Below are positions 44,080 to 56,079 of a DNA stretch of 64,000 nucleotides, in pieces (within the stretch, counting starts at the first letter, position 1; each line of letters begins with the position of its first letter). A program made the translations under genes and the position numbers. Source of the stretch: Amblyomma americanum (lineage: Eukaryota; Arthropoda; Arachnida; Ixodida; Ixodidae); assembly GCF_052857255.1 (NCBI RefSeq), contig NC_135497.1:350626799-350690798 (forward strand). Direction: 5' to 3'. A model generated the notes under the pieces. It did not search any database. It was not told where the DNA came from and saw only the letters and a list, made by a program, of their open reading frames with translations.

Positions 44080-46600
44080 GTGTTCGTAGAGTACGATTTC
44101 ATTACCTTCCCTTTTTTTCTGTTTTAGTGAGCAACCACGAGCGAACCGCTTGCCCTTTCTCCTCTTCTCAAATGACTTTAGTGTGTCCTTGATTCAGTTT
44201 GTTTTTTCTTCTTTTCCTTATATACAAGCGTCATGTTTGTAAACAAAGGTGGCGCTGCGGTCGCCAGCGACCGGGGGTGTAGGCAAAACGCAGCACGCCT
44301 ACACTGTGCCAAGCAACGCTACCTTCGAAAACAACTTGCGTAAGCTAATATTTCAAATCGTGCGCATCGTTTGTGGTTAGAAACATTTGCTGTTGCTCGG
44401 ACAGTAGTTCTGCACTTTTTCAGCCTGTTCGCCAGACGTAATTATTAGGTGGAGCGCTGCATCGGGTTAGCCACCTTAATCGAGTGCTTCTCCGCTCCTA
44501 GTTGGCGACAACAGCGCAGCGCTACGGCGGGTGGAAGAGCGAGGTATGGAGAGGAACTAATCGTCCGCAGTTCTCAACTTATGGGCCGATAAAGCATATC
44601 CGATTGCTAATGCAAGATAGGATGATGTGTTGCACGACGCGAATCAGCTTTCTCACACGACGAACCTTGTAATGTGCTTCCTATTTTCACCCAGCCGCTT
44701 CACTCCGGAGACCTTGGAAATTAATGAACACTATACAGCTGCTTTGAATAAGGCAAATGCGATCCAAGAGCTCCACTAACGCATGCATAGACATTTTCCT
44801 CGAGCTCCAAACGAAAGTTACGCTCACTCCGAAAAGCTATAAAATTTTGCTTCTTATTTTAGAATTTATTCAAGTGTGCGCATTCTGCTTGATCGGAGTG
44901 GCTTCTGGCGTGGAATTTGCTATGTTTGCCAGGTTCTGATCGACCAACTACGAGAAAATTCAAATAATTTGGGAAATAGCACTGCGCGACTTCGTCGAGA
45001 TCCCAGCGTCGTTGGACCGGTGTTGAAACGACACTCTTGTTGAAATTTGTGAAAATGAAAACAGAAAAAACCGTCGTGCGTGCTACTACCCGAGTCCGGT
45101 GCTTCTTCAACCGCGGCACGATGTGAACGCTGAAGGCGACTGGCGGCAGCTTTTTGTCTTTTTTTTGCGCGCGCGTAGTGATGCTCGGGACCAAGCCTCC
45201 ACTTCAGCAATTCTATTTATAACCTCCTTGCTCGGGGCGTTTTCCGGGTGATAAGCATCTGAAAATGTCCCCCTGCGTTCAACTTACGATCCCAAGCACA
45301 CGGATTATCGCGCCTAAACTTACGCTGAGAGCACGACAGAATGAGAACGAGTTGCAGGCGTTAGTTGATTTTTGCACTGTTCACCACTCGACCGAACCGC
45401 TAGCAACGATGCGAAGTCAGAGACATGAACCAACTTATTAGATCTGAATGCAAAAACGCAATGTGATAACCCAGGGGGTGAAACGAGCTCGGCTGTAACA
45501 ATTAGCCGCGAGGCCGATCCGTCGCCGAACTTATCTTGCTCCTCGGCCCCTGCCCGTTGCTTTCGCGCCTATCTGACTGCAATAAACTCGTGGAAACTTA
45601 TGCCGCTTCCGTTCTTCTGCATTGCGGCTCAACCAACCGCACCACAATTCGTCGGCACGCCGTGAATTCTGCTCAAAAACACGCAAGCGTGGCGCACTCA
45701 ATGCGGAAGGTCCCGCTTTTTGCCTACACAACGAAAGTCACTGCTGACGCCAGCGCCACCGCACCTCTTTGACGTCATGCCTGACGCTTGTCTATACATT
45801 TCCGATTTGATATGATGTTTCTGCGTAGGTAAAAAAGAGATTTGCCGCCTGCTGCCGGGTTTTGCCCATCAAGCCAACGCTGGCTTTAGCATGCCCGGAA
45901 ATGCTGTACTGTACTGCCTGACCAAAAAATAAACTATTATTAGTATTACTGCGCGTAGACGGCATTTGAGTATATCACATACAGTTTTCTTGGCAACGTG
46001 GGCTTAGTTGCTGCATTAAAGCATCGTGGATCATCAGTATAAATGAAACGCAGGTGTTTTTAGGAATAAATACTAACTGATAAAGTTTTGCCTTAACTCA
46101 CGAATTGAATGACATGCGTTAGTGTGCAGGAGCTATATCTCATGCGTTACATGAACTCCGACAATGTGGATATCGTTAGGATCGTGTCACGGATGCAGTG
46201 ACCTGAAAACGTTTACCAGATCATTTTGCAGTGCATAGGCAATGCAGAAACTTCGGGCCTTCTTAACCACATTCTTAAAGAATAAAATGCGGTAGCATTT
46301 GGACGTTGGCCCACCCCCAAGTATTTCAAAGGACCCCCAAAATTTAGGATGTAGGCCCCCAAAAAATGAATTAGTTCGGATCAGTGGGTTGATTACGGTG
46401 AGTTAGTTGGAAATGGTGGCTGAATTAATGCGGATTAGTGGGGATTAACTTCTGGATCAATGTAGATTAGTGGCGATTGGGAATTAAGGTCGAAGAGTGG
46501 GTCGGGTCAATATATTCCAGTAGGATAATACAATGGCACCTACTGAGAGAGTCAAGTCCTCAGATTTTCAAATTTGGCGGGTGCTGATGACGTCAAGACC
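44080..46600. other. no recognised gene
   Basis: Short ORFs only. 44226-44270 (CATGTTTGTAAACAAAGG, GGCGCTGCGGTCGCC) is an inverted partner of 30815-30850. About 45870-45955 ends in AATAAACTATTATTAGTATT and may be a retroelement tail. 46370-46500 has loose repeats of GGATTAGTGG. Confidence 0.4.
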
Positions 46601-48790
46601 ATCTCGACCCGTCAGAGAATTTCGTTACAAACAACCCGGTGGTTTTTGGAAGACGACGACCGAAACGAAATCGCATTAAAATTATCAGTTCTCTCACCTG
46701 TTCTTTTTAACATTTTTCTAAGCTCAATTTCATGCATTCAAAATGTAAAAACTTATGTGTACGCCGACGATATCGCATTTTTTGCATCAGCAGGTGACAT
46801 TCACACTCTTTGTCGAACCCTGCAATATTACCTCAATGTTCTTGACAACTGGTTAGGAAGAATTCATCTGTCCCTTAATGTGAAGAAATGCGCATTGTTA
46901 GTATTTCCACTTTCTTTTCCTGTAAATATCTGCCTGGTCTATAGAAATAACATAATACCTCAAATTCAGACGGTGAAGCATCTCGGAGTAATATACGACT
47001 CTACTCTTTCCTGGCGGCCACACATTGAGCAAGTTTCTGCAAAAGGAGTTCGGGCCATTGGCATCCTGCGCAGGCTTTGTAGTGCTAGGTCAGGCATGAG
47101 AAGGCATACGCTTCTGATGATTTATAAAATGTACGTCCGCCCAATTTTGGAGTTCGGGTGTGTTTTATTCTCAGGAGCTCCTGCCTATAAACTTCGCCCT
47201 CTTGTGCTTTTGGAGCGTGAGGCGTTGTGCCTTTGTCTTGGGCTTCCAAAATATGTCGCCAATGCTGTTCTGCACCTTGAGGCGCGAATGCCATCGTTAT
47301 TAGCTAGGTTACGCCTATTAACAGTTAAAACATTTTTAATATTGTGCGACTCACCTCCTCACGCTTCCAGTAGAATATTTCTTAGTCAACCTTCCGCCCT
47401 TTTTAGTACTGCCTGGTCACGTTTTCATACACTGCAGATATGTTACGTGCAGTCCCTCCTTGATCCCATAAATATTCATTTCACAGATGTCCGCCAGTTG
47501 TATAACAACTCATCATCTGTCCAGATTGAATTCGATGACATTTTCCCATCGAATGCAAAGCTGCAGCCCTTCCCGCTTCTTCAGGGTCTGTTGCAGGACC
47601 ACCTAAGGTCCTTTCCCTCTCATGTTCTTATTGCTAGCGATGCCTCGCAGGATCGCGAGAAGGCAGGTATGGGAATTTTTTCGCCTTCACTGGATTGGTC
47701 TTTTTCTCTCCGTCTTCCTGAATTCACTCCCAATTTCTGGCCGAATTATTAGCAGTAATCTTAGCCTTACGAAAATAAGAAACTACCGTTTCCCAGGTTG
47801 TGGTTATGACAGACTCTCTGTCCATTTGCTCTCCCTTATCCTCACCCACTGAGTCTCGGGCATTACGCCTCATTAAGTTCCTGATTCCGCTCCATCTAAA
47901 TTCAGTAAGGTTGCTTTGGGTACCAGGTCACATGGGTTTTCACTTAAATGAGGTTGCAGATTCCTTAGCAAGAGCCTCTCTCTGCGGCCCAGTTGTTGCT
48001 GTTCTGCCAACGTGTGCATATACAGCTGCGCTGAGGTTTCGCAGCTACACAATAGTTCAGGAATTTGCTGCCTCGGCTCTTACATCATCTCCCGAATATC
48101 AGCATCTTCTGCATCCTTGGAGCAGCAAAGACTGGCGCTCACGCAGACTAGAGTCTCTTTCACGCGCTTGCGTTGCCGGGTTCCCCTTCTAAATTTCTAC
48201 CTTCACAGATCTGGCCTGGTGGCTTCCCCACTGTGCCCTTTTTGTGCCGAACCTGAGACAATAGATCACTTCCTGCTGTTCTACCGCCGCTTCTCTCATT
48301 TGAGGAAGCGTCTTTTGCAAATTCCATTTCATCAACTGGGCTTGCCTGTGTCCTCCGCGGTTGTTCTTTCCATTGGCGCTTCTTTGCTTGGACGAAGCGA
48401 CAGGAGTGTGCGCTCTGCTGTGCAAAATTTTCTTCAAGAAACGCAGCGCCTCCCATTCTAATTTCTTCTTCCCGCTCTCAGTCAGTACGACCTTGAAACA
48501 TTACAGGCATTGTTTACTATTATGCACATTAAGCCATTGTCCCGTCTTCGATCTCCAAGTTAACAGGACCCCTGTCCTTCCGTCTTCCAATCTATCAGAC
48601 TACATCCTATTACCACTCATATTCCCGTAAAAACTTTCCTGGATCCAGCAATTAACCGCCTGTGTCTTAGCCACTCCTCCGTAGTGGGTATGTGCCAGCA
48701 ACGTCTGAGGCCTTCCTTCCTTCTTTCCTGATGGCGCCAGTGTAGGGCCTTCCGCTACAACCATTGACGGTTCTGGCGCACAACGTTGCG
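46600..48790 (+). mobile_element. I-like LINE 3' half: reverse transcriptase, RNase H, cysteine-rich tail (broken)
   Basis: The first frame (to a stop at 47750) enters the RT late, at VLSPVLFNIFLSSI, and has the catalytic YADD at 46760-46771, then VKHLGVIYDSTLSW and IYKMYVRPILEFG. It then begins an RNase H domain (VLIASDASQDREKAGMGIF). After a one-base shift near 47740 it continues as AELLAVILAL. In the 47800 frame come VVMTDS and LLWVPGHMGFHLNEVADSLA, giving the Asp, Glu, Asp and His/Asp pattern of RNase H. A third frame (from about 48140) ends in CPFCAEPETIDHFL, a CCH-type tail, and QNFLQETQRLPF. RT plus cellular-type RNase H plus this tail fits the I group of LINEs. The upstream RT motifs and the endonuclease are missing. 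The 3' limit is approximate. Confidence 0.82.
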
Positions 48791-48799
48791 TGTATGTAC

Positions 48800-50157
48800 C
48801 ATTACTCTACTGGAAAAGGCGGCGAGCAGGAAACCGACTATATCCGTATATTGAAAGAGGAAGAATACTATGATAATGGAAGCGTTTATGGATAATTCAA
48901 AGCGTAGAGGCCTCCTTCTTGAAACAACCCCGGCTGTCTGCGGAGAATGATTCATGCATAGCTTGTGAAAATACCGGGATAGTAGACGTTTCCTTTGAAT
49001 GTCGCAGTATGTGTCCAGCAGTAGATGCGAGTCGTGTTAGCCAGCCCGGAGGCTCAAGCCTTAAGAATAGCTAAAAATATGTAAACGGATCCACGGCGCG
49101 AAAACGTAAAACACAGTATAGGATTGGCGATGGGAAAGCAGAGAAAAATAGCGCAGTTAATGGTGGTCGCGCTTCACATTTCTTCACTTATAGTAAGGAT
49201 ATACTGGGTCCTTAATTCGAGACCCTCATGCACAGACGGACGGGGCCACAGACCTCAGACATGTACCAAAGGACCCCCCCCCCCCCCTCCTCTTCGAAAT
49301 CAAGCTCACCTAACCCCCTACCCACTTCGATAGTGCTCTCGTTGGGCATTCGTCGCTCATCACTTTCCCACCCCGAGACATGAAACTACCCTTAGCAGCC
49401 CCGAAAAAAATCTTGGCTACGTGCCTAACAAAGACGATGGATGAATACAAGGTCGGAAGGATAAATGTGTGTATTTACGGATGGTTATGAGCCTCCCTCT
49501 GTCTTTTTACACCGTTTAGTGCATGCATCCCCGGGTGGCATCAGTGTTTCCAGTGGGAGCTACTAGCGGTAACCACATTGAATTCTTTTTTCAGTGTAAC
49601 ATTGATGTCTCTGCTTTTAAATAATCGTTTCAATTAATTTAAAATGAAAATAAAAATACAATGCAAGAAAAATGCGTCTCTAACGCGTGATTTAAAATGT
49701 ACACACTTGTGTCACCTGAGCTCTGTTCACCGCAATGGGCACAGCTTTGGCGCTCCAGTCAGTGGTTCAATCACTTTTATCAGTGGTATTCAAGGCATTC
49801 TAAGAGGATTCTTAGAATCTTAGCGCTAAGAGGACTCTTAGAATTTTCGCGCCCGTCCTGTGTTTCGTGTTTCTTCTATCTTGTCCTTGTTCCGTCGCGC
49901 TGTGTTAATCTGTTTCGTAGAAAGTATTCAAAGCGTTCGTGAATATGTCGTAGCAAGTCGTTCAATGGCGGCAGCCCAGTCAACTACTTTCGTAGCGATG
50001 CGCTGCCGTGCCAACTTCTTTGCTTGCGCATAATTTTGACAAAAGTAAGCACGCGGAGAAGAAATACGGTTTTTCCACGCGCAGTATACTTCACGTTCCG
50101 AGACAAAAACGAAGTCTGCTCACCGTTTTCGGCTGACTGATTGAATCAGGGTCTCCG
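48800..50157. other. upstream region of the membrane-protein exon; no element recognised
   Basis: Poly-C run at 49269-49282. At 49797-49845 four alternating copies of TTCTAAGA/TCTTAGAA-like words form small palindromes. The promoter and 5' UTR of the gene starting at 50158 should lie here, but I cannot mark a start site. Confidence 0.4.
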
Positions 50158-51243
50158 ATGGATTCATATTACCGGCAACGATTGCGACACCCAATCTTCC
50201 AGAATGCGCCGATCTCACCCCCGTTACCACCCCTGCCAGTGCAGCGACAGGGGACCGGTATTCTCAAATACCCGTTCAGTTTCTACGACAGCCAGAAGCA
50301 GCCTTCTGGGAAGACGCTTAGGTTTGAGATGGACCAGCCCGCGGAACCGGTACCGGTCCTCCCACTAAGCCCAATGGTCGCGCAAAATCCTCTTGTGGCT
50401 TCACCTGAGGGCAGTGGGACCATCGTCTCGTCCATCTCGTCCGTGTACACTACTGGCGCCGAAGATGAAGAGTCCAATGCGGGAACCGAGGCCGGCCAGC
50501 CAGCAGCGCCTTCATCTACAGCGTCACCTGCAGCGAGCTTGGAGGTCACCAGAAACAGCGCAAAGACTTCCACGGCATCTGGTGTGAGCAGCCACCTCGA
50601 TGAGGAATTTGAGAGTACCAGCGGCTCAGCTGCACGGACCAGCGGCACCAGCATGACTTCGCTGTCAATATCGGAAGAGATCAAGCGATTCTTGCGAGAC
50701 GTACGCGGAGCCAGCAGCCGCAGAAGGGTACGTGCACCAATTGCGGGCGAGGAAGCGGAGTACAGAAACGCGCCGCCGCATCGAGACTCATGGCGTGCCA
50801 TGTCCCGGAGGTATGCCCTGCTGACTCTCTTGAGTGCGCTGCTAATGCTGATGCTGGCGGGAATAAGTGCCGATGTGTACGGCACACTGTACCGCGGAAT
50901 CAAGGACCGAACCGCAGCGGCACCGTTCGAGGACACTGTGGCTGCACTCCAGCCAGAAGCAGAAGGGCGGGGAATGCCCGTGGTTCAACCACGCTGGCCA
51001 TCCCGACCCACGGCTCGAGAAAGGGACGGCGGCATCGACCAGACTGACGCTGCTGAGGAGGCGCCGGAAGCGGAGTCCTCGGCGGAGACAGCGGTGCCGA
51101 CTGAGGATGAGCGCCCACCCATCTCCACCGAGATCGCCAGCGGCGGTGGCGACGAAACGATGGCTGAGCCGGCAGATGTGCAGGAAATTATGGAAGGCAG
51201 GAAGCCGGACAAGGATGTCGCTTCGGCTTCACTGAAATCTCGT
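50158..51243 (+). CDS. type II single-pass membrane protein, 5' coding exon
   Basis: The ATG at 50158 opens 362 codons that end at CGT followed by GTAAGT (51244-51249), a perfect donor. Beyond it the frame stays open by chance to 51357, but the composition turns intron-like. Residues 1-215 are Pro/Ser/Thr/Ala-rich and presumably disordered, ending in a basic stretch (SSRRRVRAP, RAMSRRYA). Residues about 219-238 (ALLTLLSALLMLMLAGISAD) form one strong hydrophobic helix. The part after it, residues 239-362, is acidic and Ala/Glu-rich. Positive charges before the helix and no signal peptide predict a cytoplasmic N-terminus and an outside C-terminus. The rest of the protein should lie in exons to the right, probably outside the window. 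I do not recognise the family. Type II ectoenzymes such as neprilysin-like peptidases have this layout, but nothing here proves it. Confidence 0.72.
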
Positions 51244-51249
51244 GTAAGT
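51244..51249 (+). promoter_or_regulatory. predicted 5' splice site
   Basis: GTAAGT directly after codon 362 of the exon at 50158-51243; phase 0. Confidence 0.7.
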
Positions 51250-51359
51250 TTCAGCATTGTTTTCGTGCTTCTGGTATATCCTGCTAAGTTGAAGTTGAAA
51301 TTGAAGTTTACTTTGCAACAAAGTGTTGCGAGGAAGGCCACGGAAAAATCTCTATAAGC

Positions 51360-52240
51360 AGCTTGAGGGATCCTGACTTCCCCTTTACACAGCAGAATTG
51401 ACGGTGGCGGAAGCACGAGAACAAAGAAGAGATAAAGAGAAAAATTGGAACATCATGAAAGCATATGAATCATATAATACATATATATACTTGCACGGCT
51501 ACCGTATCTCCCGGACCGGTTTTCAGCAGCTCACCTTAGAGCATCTCTCTCGACCTGTTGCTGGTAAAACAAAACCACGAATGTGATCCACCCGCGAGCT
51601 CAAAATTTGGGCATATTCAAACCGAACGCACAGAGCCCATGCTGAAACGATAAAGACCTCCGACTACGCGAGCCCTCTGTCTATAAACGCAGGTCGGATT
51701 TCTTCCTCGGCTGACAGTGAACCCGATGCGCATTTTTTTTTCTTTTTTGAAACGGAAAAGTCCACAACGTTTGAATCACTGCCGTGAATGGTGTTTAGTT
51801 CTTGAGCGGGCGCGAGTTCAGTACACTGACGTCTTTCGCTCTTCCTTTACACCACTTGCTAGGCGTGTTAGTAAATCATGCTTACAATAACACCGCGCAA
51901 AAACAAACACGAACAAGTAAAGAAACACCACAAAGTGCTCACTTCAACAAAGCTTTATTGCTGCGCACAGCGTATACTTATATCGTACCGCGCACATGCG
52001 CAGCCACGAAAGGAAAAAAAGGGAAGATGTCTCGCTTTTATTTGCCACCGGCATCGCAGTGGAAGTCACTAATTTTATTTCTTTTGTACCAAACCGCTGC
52101 ATTTTCTGCAATCATTGTCCACTTATTTCAGAACAGTAAACTACAGATTTGAATCTATATTTTGCCCATGCATTGTTTGTATTGTTTTATGCTTTTTGTT
52201 GTTTGCTTGTATTCAAAAATCAATGGTTACGTGTTGTAAC
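51360..52240 (+). other. presumed intron of the membrane-protein gene; possible retroelement scrap
   Basis: No coding exon recognised. The 51935-51960 stretch (GTGCTCACTTCAACAAAGC, TTTATTG) resembles the 3' region of Penelope-like elements in general layout only. Confidence 0.35.
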
Positions 52241-52242
52241 TA

Positions 52243-52312
52243 CCATATAAAGCCCACTCCTGCCAAAGACCTCGCACAGAGGCCGGCAGTACTCGATAAA
52301 TAAATAAATGAA

Positions 52313-52351
<39 letters not shown>

Positions 52352-52353
52352 AA
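52243..52353 (+). repeat. AATA microsatellite with a retroelement-like 5' leader
   Basis: About 60 bases of TAAA/AATA repeats at 52293-52353, after CCTCGCACAGAGGCCGGCAG and TACTCGATAAATAAA. This may be the repeat tail of a LINE 3' end. Confidence 0.6.
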
Positions 52354-52359
52354 GCAATG

Positions 52360-53225
52360 AGAATTCACCAATATCGGCTGCGGTGCTACCGACTCCAAAG
52401 TAGTTAATAAGCGCACGGGTATTATGGAAACCATCAGCGATAGAAAAAAAATGAGAGCGTGCAAGCATATCTGTACGAAAAACCTCACGAAAATCTGCAG
52501 CCTTTTCATTTCTTCACTTCTCCTTGAGGTTTTCCCAGCATTTCTTGAGCTGTTTTCCGTCCCTCTTCAATACGCCGTTGAATTCTTGCTCGATCGCGAG
52601 CCGAGATGCCTTCTTCCTGCCCGCGCTGGCAGCATCAGTTTTTTTTGTTTTCAATTATTGGCTTGTGTTTATTCACAAGCTCTATAAGGATTGCGCGCTC
52701 TGCCTCCGTGAAATTAACTTTTCTTTTCTCCATTTCTTGCTTTAAAAATTTAATAAATTACAAACAGAGCGGCTTGACCAAAAAAACACAGAAGGAAAAA
52801 AGAACGTGCGAAGGCTATCAAACAAAAAACCAAAAGACATGGACGGTAGAGGCAGCAAGTGACGCTATATTTACGGCTTGTGATGGTGGCCAGACCAAAA
52901 AGAAAAGAAGCTTATGGCAGCAGCTAAAGGTATACTGTTGGCTGCAAGAATTTCAAAATGGCTCTTTTTCATTTTGTTAACCACTATTTTTGTATAAACT
53001 ACATAGTACATGTGTATTCTTTGAGCCGATTAATGTAAAATTTCATAACCTCTCTCCCATGCTAATTTCTTAACCAGAAAAGCGCTCATTTTGAAAGGTG
53101 GCTTTGAGACAGCATAAGGGATGTTTCTGAAATAGTCGTCGTACTTTTCTTATCTTTATTTTTAAGATCTACTTTCGAAAGAGCGACTTTCGTGTTAAGA
53201 TAAGGAACATTCTTGAATACGCTGG
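52360..53225. other. nothing recognised
   Basis: AT-rich, ORFs up to 124 codons without domains; possibly still intron. Confidence 0.4.
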
Positions 53226-53229
53226 TTAG

Positions 53230-53430
53230 TCTCTCCTATATCCCTCCCCTAATGGCTTGGTTCAGGTGTCCGCCGATATGTGATACAGATACTGCGCCAT
53301 TTCCTTTCCCCTAAAACATTTTTTTGGACACCACCGTCACGCACCTCAAATCGCGATTGAGGTGTCCGCTGATCGAGGGAGCCGGTTATGCGCCTTACGT
53401 TTCTTTCCTCAAAACCAACGGAGGGTTTAT
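53230..53430 (+). mobile_element. SINE type A tail followed by another repeat
   Basis: TATATCCCTCCCCTAATGGC, GGTTCAGGTGTCCGCCGATA, CAGATACTGCGCCATTTCC mark a SINE tail to about 53318. The part 53357-53396 (GATTGAGGTGTCC, GGAGCCGGTTATGCGCC) matches 25515-25563. Confidence 0.7.
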
Positions 53431-53469
53431 ACTAGCTGCGAAGTAGGCAATACTACGCGGGAACTAGAC

Positions 53470-53710
53470 TGTTTGCTTCGTGCAAGCCGGCCCTAGAGAC
53501 CGTGAAGTGTGCCGGGAAAGCGATCGAACAGAAGACCGCAAGCGGAAGAAGGCCGAGTATGCGCGTGAACGTAGAGACGACAAGAAGGGCCTGTGAGACG
53601 CCCAACCTGCAAATAGCCTGTGAAAAGTCAAATTGGGCCTGCCAGTCCAGACCTCTTCGGCCGCTGATGGCATTCAGCTTTCGCCGATTAATGCACTGAG
53701 CCGGTAAGGC
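53470..53710 (+). repeat. single copy of the satellite-associated repeat
   Basis: Contains the leader (TTGCTTCGTGCAAGC, GTGTGCCGGGAAAGCGATCG, GCGGAAGAAGG), one monomer (CGTGAACGTAGAGACGACAA to GATTAATGCACT) and the ending GAGCCGGTA. The same leader and ending flank the seven-monomer array at 62981-63951. Confidence 0.88.
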
Positions 53711-53864
53711 TATATCCAATATTTTTTTTCGTTGAGTATCGCCTCGTCTCCGCATAAAGTTCTGCAGTGCAATCACAGTCAAGGTCGACATATCTGCCGT
53801 TACCGTGTAGGAACAAGAAAATACTGGCGCGTAGGGAATTGATATTTTGAACAGGGATGTAATT

Positions 53865-54076
53865 TGTTTGGTTTGCGGGGGTTTAACGTCCCAAAGCGAC
53901 TCAGACTATAAGAGACGCCGTAGTGAAGGGCTCCAGAAGTTTTCGACCACCTCGACCACAGCACACGGGCCTCTAGAGTTTCACCTCCATCGGAATTCGA
54001 CCGCCGCGGCCGGGATTCAAACCGCGTCTTTCGGGCCAGCAGCCGAGCGCCATAACCACTCAGCCACCGCGGCGGC
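53865..54076 (-). mobile_element. tRNA-headed SINE, type B
   Basis: Minus strand: tail GGGTTTAACGTCCCAAAGCG, shortened core, and head (GCCATAACCACTCAGCCACC). The 11-base duplication GGGATGTAATT stands at 53854-53864 and 54077-54087. Part of the core around GTGCACTGACATCGC is deleted. Confidence 0.94.
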
Positions 54077-54448
54077 GGGATGTAATTAAAGCATAGACAG
54101 GGGAAGAAACAGTGTGCACACACAAACCAGTGGGTTGGTCAGAGACCGGGAAGTAACTATCGCAAAGCGCTCGCTCAAGAAGAAACCGTGTAGTACCTGA
54201 CTGGGCGGAGAACGTTTGTAGCCAACCGCCTGTGCGTGTCCCCGCCTCAACCAGTATTACCGCAAAGGAATGAAAAGCGAACAATGCGGCGCCTACGTGC
54301 TCCGCTGTGGGAATTTCATTTCAACGCTATTTTCCCTGGATGCTAAGAAAAAGACATTAGAGTCGCCCTAGAACGCATCACGGACGACTCTAGCGTCTTC
54401 TTCCAACCACCGAAGTAAAGTTTTAGTGAAAAGAAATGCGAAAACCTC

Positions 54449-54760
54449 CGCCGCGGTGGCTCATTGGTTAGCGCGCTCGGCTACTGATCCGCCGTTCCCG
54501 GGTTCGAACCTGACCGCGACGGCTGCGTTTTTATGGAGGCAAAACGCTAAGGCGCCCGTGTGCTGTGCGATGACTGCGCACGTTAAAGATACCTAGGTGG
54601 TCGAAATTATTCCGGATCCCTCCACTACGGCACCTCTTTCTTCCTTTCTTCTTTCACTTCCTCCTTTATCCCATCCCTTACGGTGCGGTTCAGGTGTCCG
54701 CCGATATATGAGACCGATGCTGCTCCATTTCCTTTCCCCGAAAAGAAATTATTATTATTA
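54449..54760 (+). mobile_element. tRNA-headed SINE, type A, full length
   Basis: Head CCGCCGCGGTGGCTCATTGG, B box GGTTCGAACCTGACC, core GCCCGTGTGCTGTGCGATG, pyrimidine block, GATATATGAGACCGATGCTG, ATT tail. No clear duplication. Confidence 0.93.
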
Positions 54761-54761
54761 A

Positions 54762-55360
54762 ATATCCGCTCTGTTCGCATTTCTTTCCATCGCCCCTGTA
54801 CCACCCGCGTACGAGCCGGATGCTTTACCTTCACAAGACCGTTGCGGCAGTGGGACACGCATTACCCACAAATACAAAGTTACTGCGCCATCTTGTCACG
54901 TTCACTTGTATACGTGTTCGTTTATGCCAAGACCTATCATTGAATCGATGGCTGCGCCGCCTCTCGTTTTCTTGAGTCCCCGGGTGTGCGCGGAGAACGC
55001 ATGAAGTAGGCGTCTTCTAACACTTTCCTGAGAGGTCCGCAAATGAATGTTTTCGGGAACCGGCAAACTATAAAGAGAGCAGGCTGCGTACATACGAGCG
55101 GGATATAGCAAAACGTTTCGTAAATCGGTTCACTTGGAACTGTGATGAGTCAAAATGTTCCCCTTTCGCTTGTTTCCTGCCACCTATTCTTCCCTACGTG
55201 TTGTCAGTCACCGGTCGTAGGCTTGTGGAAGGTGGTTGTTGAGCGACCCCCAGTTTGACGCGCGGGCCAACGCTCGAACTGTGCGGCCAGAATGGCCCCC
55301 CGATAAAATCATTTCGCTTACAGTCGGTGGAGGATATAATGAGGGATGCAGCCTGCCCGC
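54762..55360. other. nothing recognised
   Basis: Short ORFs only between two SINEs. Confidence 0.4.
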
Positions 55361-55377
55361 AAACGAAACGCAAAGTA

Positions 55378-55687
55378 ATAGTATTAAATGGTTTAGGGGG
55401 AAAGAAAACGGCGCTGTATCTGTCTTATATATCGTTGAACACCTGAACCGCGCCGTTAGAGAAGGAATAAAGAAGGTAGTGAAAGAAAAAAGGAAGAGGT
55501 GCAGTAGTGGAGGGCTCCGGAATGATTTCGACCTCCTGGGGATCTTTAACGCCCACTGACATCGCACAGCACATGGGCGCCTTAGCGTTTTGCCTCCATA
55601 AAGACGCAGCCGCCGCGGTCGGGTTCGAGCCCGGGAACTCCGGATCAGTAGCTGAGCGTTCTGACCATTTAGCCACCACGGCTGGTA
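55378..55687 (-). mobile_element. tRNA-headed SINE, type A, full length
   Basis: Minus-strand tail (GGTTTAGGGGGAAAGAAAAC), purine block, core and head (GGGTTCGAGCCCGGGAACTC). The 13-base duplication GAAACGCAAAGTA stands at 55365-55377 and 55688-55700. Confidence 0.96.
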
Positions 55688-55739
55688 GAAACGCAAAGTA
55701 GAGAAGAGTGTTGGGGGAATAACGGTGCGTTCTTAAACG

Positions 55740-55915
55740 CGGACGCGTTGAGCTCGTATTTCTATGGAGCAGAAGTAAAAAAACGCCCCATGTGCAGTGT
55801 GATGCAAGTACGCTATAAATAACTCCAGGTGGTCTGAATTCACCCAACAGCCTCTACATCGGCGTCCCACATTGCTAACGTGTCACTTCGAGACGTTAAG
55901 CTCCGCATTTTTTTT
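55740..55915 (+). mobile_element. decayed SINE, type B
   Basis: Words in order: TTTCTATGGAGCAGAAGT, CATGTGCAGTGTGATGCAAG, CTCCAGGTGGTCTGAATTC, CATCGGCGTCCCACATTGC, ACTTCGAGACGTTAAGCTCC. Many mismatches; older than its neighbour. Confidence 0.7.
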
Positions 55916-55989
55916 TATTTAAGCCTCATTCGCCAACATAGGATGACCAGCAGACAAAAAAAAAACGTAAAACAACCTCTCCGAAAACA

Positions 55990-56065
55990 TAGCTGTCACA
56001 AACACACGCACGCGCGCACGCAGACGCACACGCATTCGCACGCACGCACGCAGGCACACAACCGA
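55990..56065 (+). repeat. CACGCA microsatellite
   Basis: Alternating CACA and CGCACG units such as CACGCACGCGCGCACGCAG. Confidence 0.9.
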
Positions 56066-56079
56066 TACTGAACGGGCTA

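Noticed and set aside
50283..50936. 217-codon minus ORF
   Set aside because: Antisense shadow of the GC-rich membrane-protein exon; it has no features of its own.
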